A program made the translations under genes and the position numbers. A stretch of DNA of 64,000 bases, from positions 690,596-754,595 of the forward strand of contig NZ_VTUY01000004.1 in the NCBI RefSeq assembly GCF_008364765.1. Direction: 5' to 3'. The DNA comes from Bacillus sp. CH30_1T (lineage in GTDB: Bacteria; Bacillota; Bacilli; Bacillales; Bacillaceae_B). The notes beneath the pieces were generated by a model. That model did not search any database. It worked only from the letters and a program-made list of their open reading frames with translations, and was not told the origin of the DNA. Positions 62,107 through 64,000 of this stretch are shown one piece after another. The first letter of the stretch is position 1; each line of letters opens with the position of its first letter.

Positions 62107-62907
62107 TCAATCGTCTCCGTTTAGAAAATCACCGATTCCACCAAGTAAACTTCCCTCACCAGTCGAACGACCTCCACCCTGAGGAGCACTTGCATAAATT
62201 CTTTCAGCTAAACGACTGAATGGAAGGGACTGAATCCAGACGGTTCCAGGTCCACGGACCGTGGCAAAAAACAATCCTTCTCCACCAAGGAAGGCAGATT
62301 TGATTTTCCCTACATACTCGATATTGTAGTCCACATCTTTCGTCATGGCCACTAAGCAACCCGTATCTACCCGTAACATTTCGCCAGGTTGAAGTTCTTT
62401 TCTATAAATCGTCCCTCCTGCATGAAGAAAGGCTAACCCGTCGCCCTCAAGCTTCTGCATAATTAATCCCTCACCTCCGAAGAAGCCTGTTCCTAATTTC
62501 TTTTGAAAATCGATTCCAACCGAAACTCCCTTTGCTGCACATAAAAAGGCATCTTTTTGACAAACAACTTTCCCGCCTAATTCACTTAGATCAACCGGGA
62601 TGATTTTTCCTGGATAAGGAGCAGCAAATGATACATGCTTTTTACCCATCCCCTCATTGGTGAATACAGTCATGAACAAGCTTTCACCCGTTAATACACG
62701 CTTTCCTGCACCAACAAGCTTTCCTAAAAACCCCCCGGTTCCACTACCCTTGGAACCATCTCCAAAGATCGTTTCCATCTCTATACCGTCTTCCATCATC
62801 ATCATTCCACCAGCTTCGGCTACGGCACTTTCTCCTGGATCCAATTCTATTTCAACAAACTGCATATCATCCCCATGCAATTTATACTCAATTTCATGTG
62901 AATTCAT
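62107..62907 (-). CDS. AIM24/TIGR00266 family protein
   Basis: 266-residue protein with a double-stranded beta-helix of the AIM24 (TIGR00266) family. It starts [40 protein letters not shown] and [20 protein letters not shown] are characteristic. The C-terminal tail is Gly/Ser-rich ([20 protein letters not shown]). The bacterial function is unknown; the yeast member affects mitochondrial membrane organisation. AAAAGGAGG before the ATG. Confidence 0.9.
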   Translation of the reverse strand: MNSHEIEYKLHGDDMQFVEIELDPGESAVAEAGGMMMMEDGIEMETIFGDGSKGSGTGGFLGKLVGAGKRVLTGESLFMTVFTNEGMGKKHVSFAAPYPGKIIPVDLSELGGKVVCQKDAFLCAAKGVSVGIDFQKKLGTGFFGGEGLIMQKLEGDGLAFLHAGGTIYRKELQPGEMLRVDTGCLVAMTKDVDYNIEYVGKIKSAFLGGEGLFFATVRGPGTVWIQSLPFSRLAERIYASAPQGGGRSTGEGSLLGGIGDFLNGDD

Positions 62908-63013
62908 TCATTATTCCTCCTTTTAAATTCAAGCATAATTACCTATTCTCCAAGACAGGTACATTTCCCTTCTCTCGTTGATTTTTCACAATAATGAGAT
63001 TTCAAGCAAAAAA

Positions 63014-63046
63014 ACACCACGTTACGAATCAATTCGTACATGGTGT
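63014..63046 (-). terminator. Terminator of speD
   Basis: ACACCA with TGGTGT and inner GTACGAAT with ATTCGTAAC (minus strand), then a run of seven T. Confidence 0.9.
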
Positions 63047-63059
63047 CTTTCCCTCATGA

Positions 63060-63872
63060 TTACGGTTTAGATATGTTCTTACCGTAGAAGATTTCATCCA
63101 TTTCCATTTTCACTTTATCTGTAATTTCATCCATTTCACTTTCATCCAGTTTCTCTTTTGTATAGCCGAATAAATAGTTATTTAAATCAAATTCTTTCAA
63201 CTTACATTTTGTATGAAAGATATTTTGAGGATATACATTTACATCAATCATGTCATATTCATCTTTGATTTCCTCTGGTATGTAATTCTGAATCGAATTA
63301 ATATCATGATCGATAAATAATTTTCGTCCGTTGATATCACGTGTAAATCCTCTCACCCGATAATCCATCGTCATGATGTCTGTGTCAAATGAGTGAATAA
63401 GATAATTCAACGCTTTAAGTGGAGAAATCTCTCCGCAAGTAGAGACATCAATATCTGCCCGGAAAGTAGAAATCCCTTCGTGAGGATGATACTCAGGATA
63501 CGTATGAACCGTAATATGGCTCTTATCAAGGTGCATCGTAACTGTGGATGGTAACGGTCCGGGTGATTCATCAAAATGTTCCGTAGGTACTTCAACTATA
63601 GGTCCTTCAGAAACCAGGATTGTCACACTCGCACCCTGTGGGACATAATCCTGCTTAGAAACGTTCAAGACGTGTGCGCCAATAATATCCGATACATGTG
63701 TCAGTATCTTTGTTAACCGATCAGCGTTGTATTGTTCATCGATATATTCAATATACGCTTCACGCTCTTCACGGGTCTTGGTATAGCAAATATCGTACAT
63801 ATTAAAACTTAATGACTTCGTTAAGTTATTAAATTCATGTAGTTGAATTCGTTCTTCATGAGATAGTTTCAT
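63060..63872 (-). CDS. speD: S-adenosylmethionine decarboxylase proenzyme, long (E. coli-type) form
   Basis: Makes decarboxylated SAM, the aminopropyl donor for spermidine. 270 residues, of the size of the E. coli enzyme (264), not of the short 126-residue B. subtilis SpeD. The self-cleavage site is [13 protein letters not shown]: Lys117-Ser118, with Ser118 becoming the pyruvoyl group, and the catalytic Cys is likely in [20 protein letters not shown]. The gene is single; no spermidine synthase gene is visible in the window. AGGGGAAA before ATG 63872. From 63873 to the window end nothing is visible. Confidence 0.95.
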   Translation of the reverse strand: MKLSHEERIQLHEFNNLTKSLSFNMYDICYTKTREEREAYIEYIDEQYNADRLTKILTHVSDIIGAHVLNVSKQDYVPQGASVTILVSEGPIVEVPTEHFDESPGPLPSTVTMHLDKSHITVHTYPEYHPHEGISTFRADIDVSTCGEISPLKALNYLIHSFDTDIMTMDYRVRGFTRDINGRKLFIDHDINSIQNYIPEEIKDEYDMIDVNVYPQNIFHTKCKLKEFDLNNYLFGYTKEKLDESEMDEITDKVKMEMDEIFYGKNISKP

Positions 63873-64000
63873 TGTGAATTTCCCCTTATATGTAAGTTTG
63901 TCGTGTCTGCCTATGCTTTTATCTTACCCAGAGCCCACCATACTAAAACAGGTTCTTTTGATTGAAGATGGTTGAGAATGGGTACTAAACATAGTGAATA

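Overview
The window looks like chromosome from an aerobic, endospore-forming, low-GC member of the Bacillaceae. The exact genus cannot be fixed by reading alone; the gene content would suit a Rossellomorea/Bacillus-type organism. The reasons are a complete ger germinant-receptor operon, a CwlJ cortex hydrolase behind a sigma-E-like promoter, DesK/DesR proteins very close to those of B. subtilis, and a B. subtilis-style set of riboswitches (guanine, SAM, TPP). Almost every gene is on the minus strand, with only a few short ones on plus. I saw no rRNA, tRNA, prophage, transposase or CRISPR array.

Layout. 1-2.7 kb: a YfiY/YfiZ/YfhA-type siderophore ABC importer (cut by the window start) behind Fur boxes. 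3-8 kb: a Cys/His-rich small protein, a GH18 glycosidase, small genes and an FMN-binding glutamate-synthase-like protein. 8.1-12.3 kb: the gerA/B/C-type operon with a possible extra microprotein. 12.5-12.8 kb: a nested inverted-repeat intergenic element. 12.8-18.2 kb: a five-gene operon that should convert D-amino acids to L-amino acids through N-succinyl (or N-acyl) intermediates. 18.4-20 kb: a repeat-rich peptidoglycan-binding protein next to cwlJ. 20-24 kb: an acyl-CoA ligase and the guanine-riboswitch-controlled xpt-pbuX pair. 24-32 kb: a full sulfate assimilation and siroheme operon behind a SAM riboswitch, with a DUF2292/YezD leader gene. 32.2-43.6 kb: a large acyl-CoA catabolic locus in three transcription units. 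Each unit starts with a copy of the same 18-bp palindrome, and a TetR repressor gene lies within the locus. 43.7-45.1 kb: the cystine transporter tcyP. 45.2-54.2 kb: an eleven-gene thiamin operon under a TPP riboswitch that joins thiazole and HMP genes, the YkoEDC ECF transporter, tenA/tenI and thiE. 54.4-56.2 kb: desKR without a desaturase gene. 56.3-64 kb: small unknown genes, a truncated gene, exoA, a DEAD-box helicase, a double-P-loop ATPase, an AIM24/TIGR00266 protein and a long-form speD.

How the parts work together. Sulfate uptake, activation and reduction are co-transcribed with siroheme synthesis, which supplies the sulfite reductase cofactor, and all are shut off by SAM. The thiamin operon pairs salvage (TenA, Yko transporter) with synthesis under TPP. 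In the acyl-CoA locus, a separate APH-type kinase and a separate ACAD10/11-like dehydrogenase correspond to the two halves of animal ACAD10/11, and to LvaA/LvaC of Pseudomonas levulinate catabolism. This suggests a phosphorylation-dependent route for 4-hydroxyacyl-CoA (lactone, levulinate or 4-hydroxy fatty acid) breakdown under one TetR regulator. I regard this as the most interesting unit in the window.
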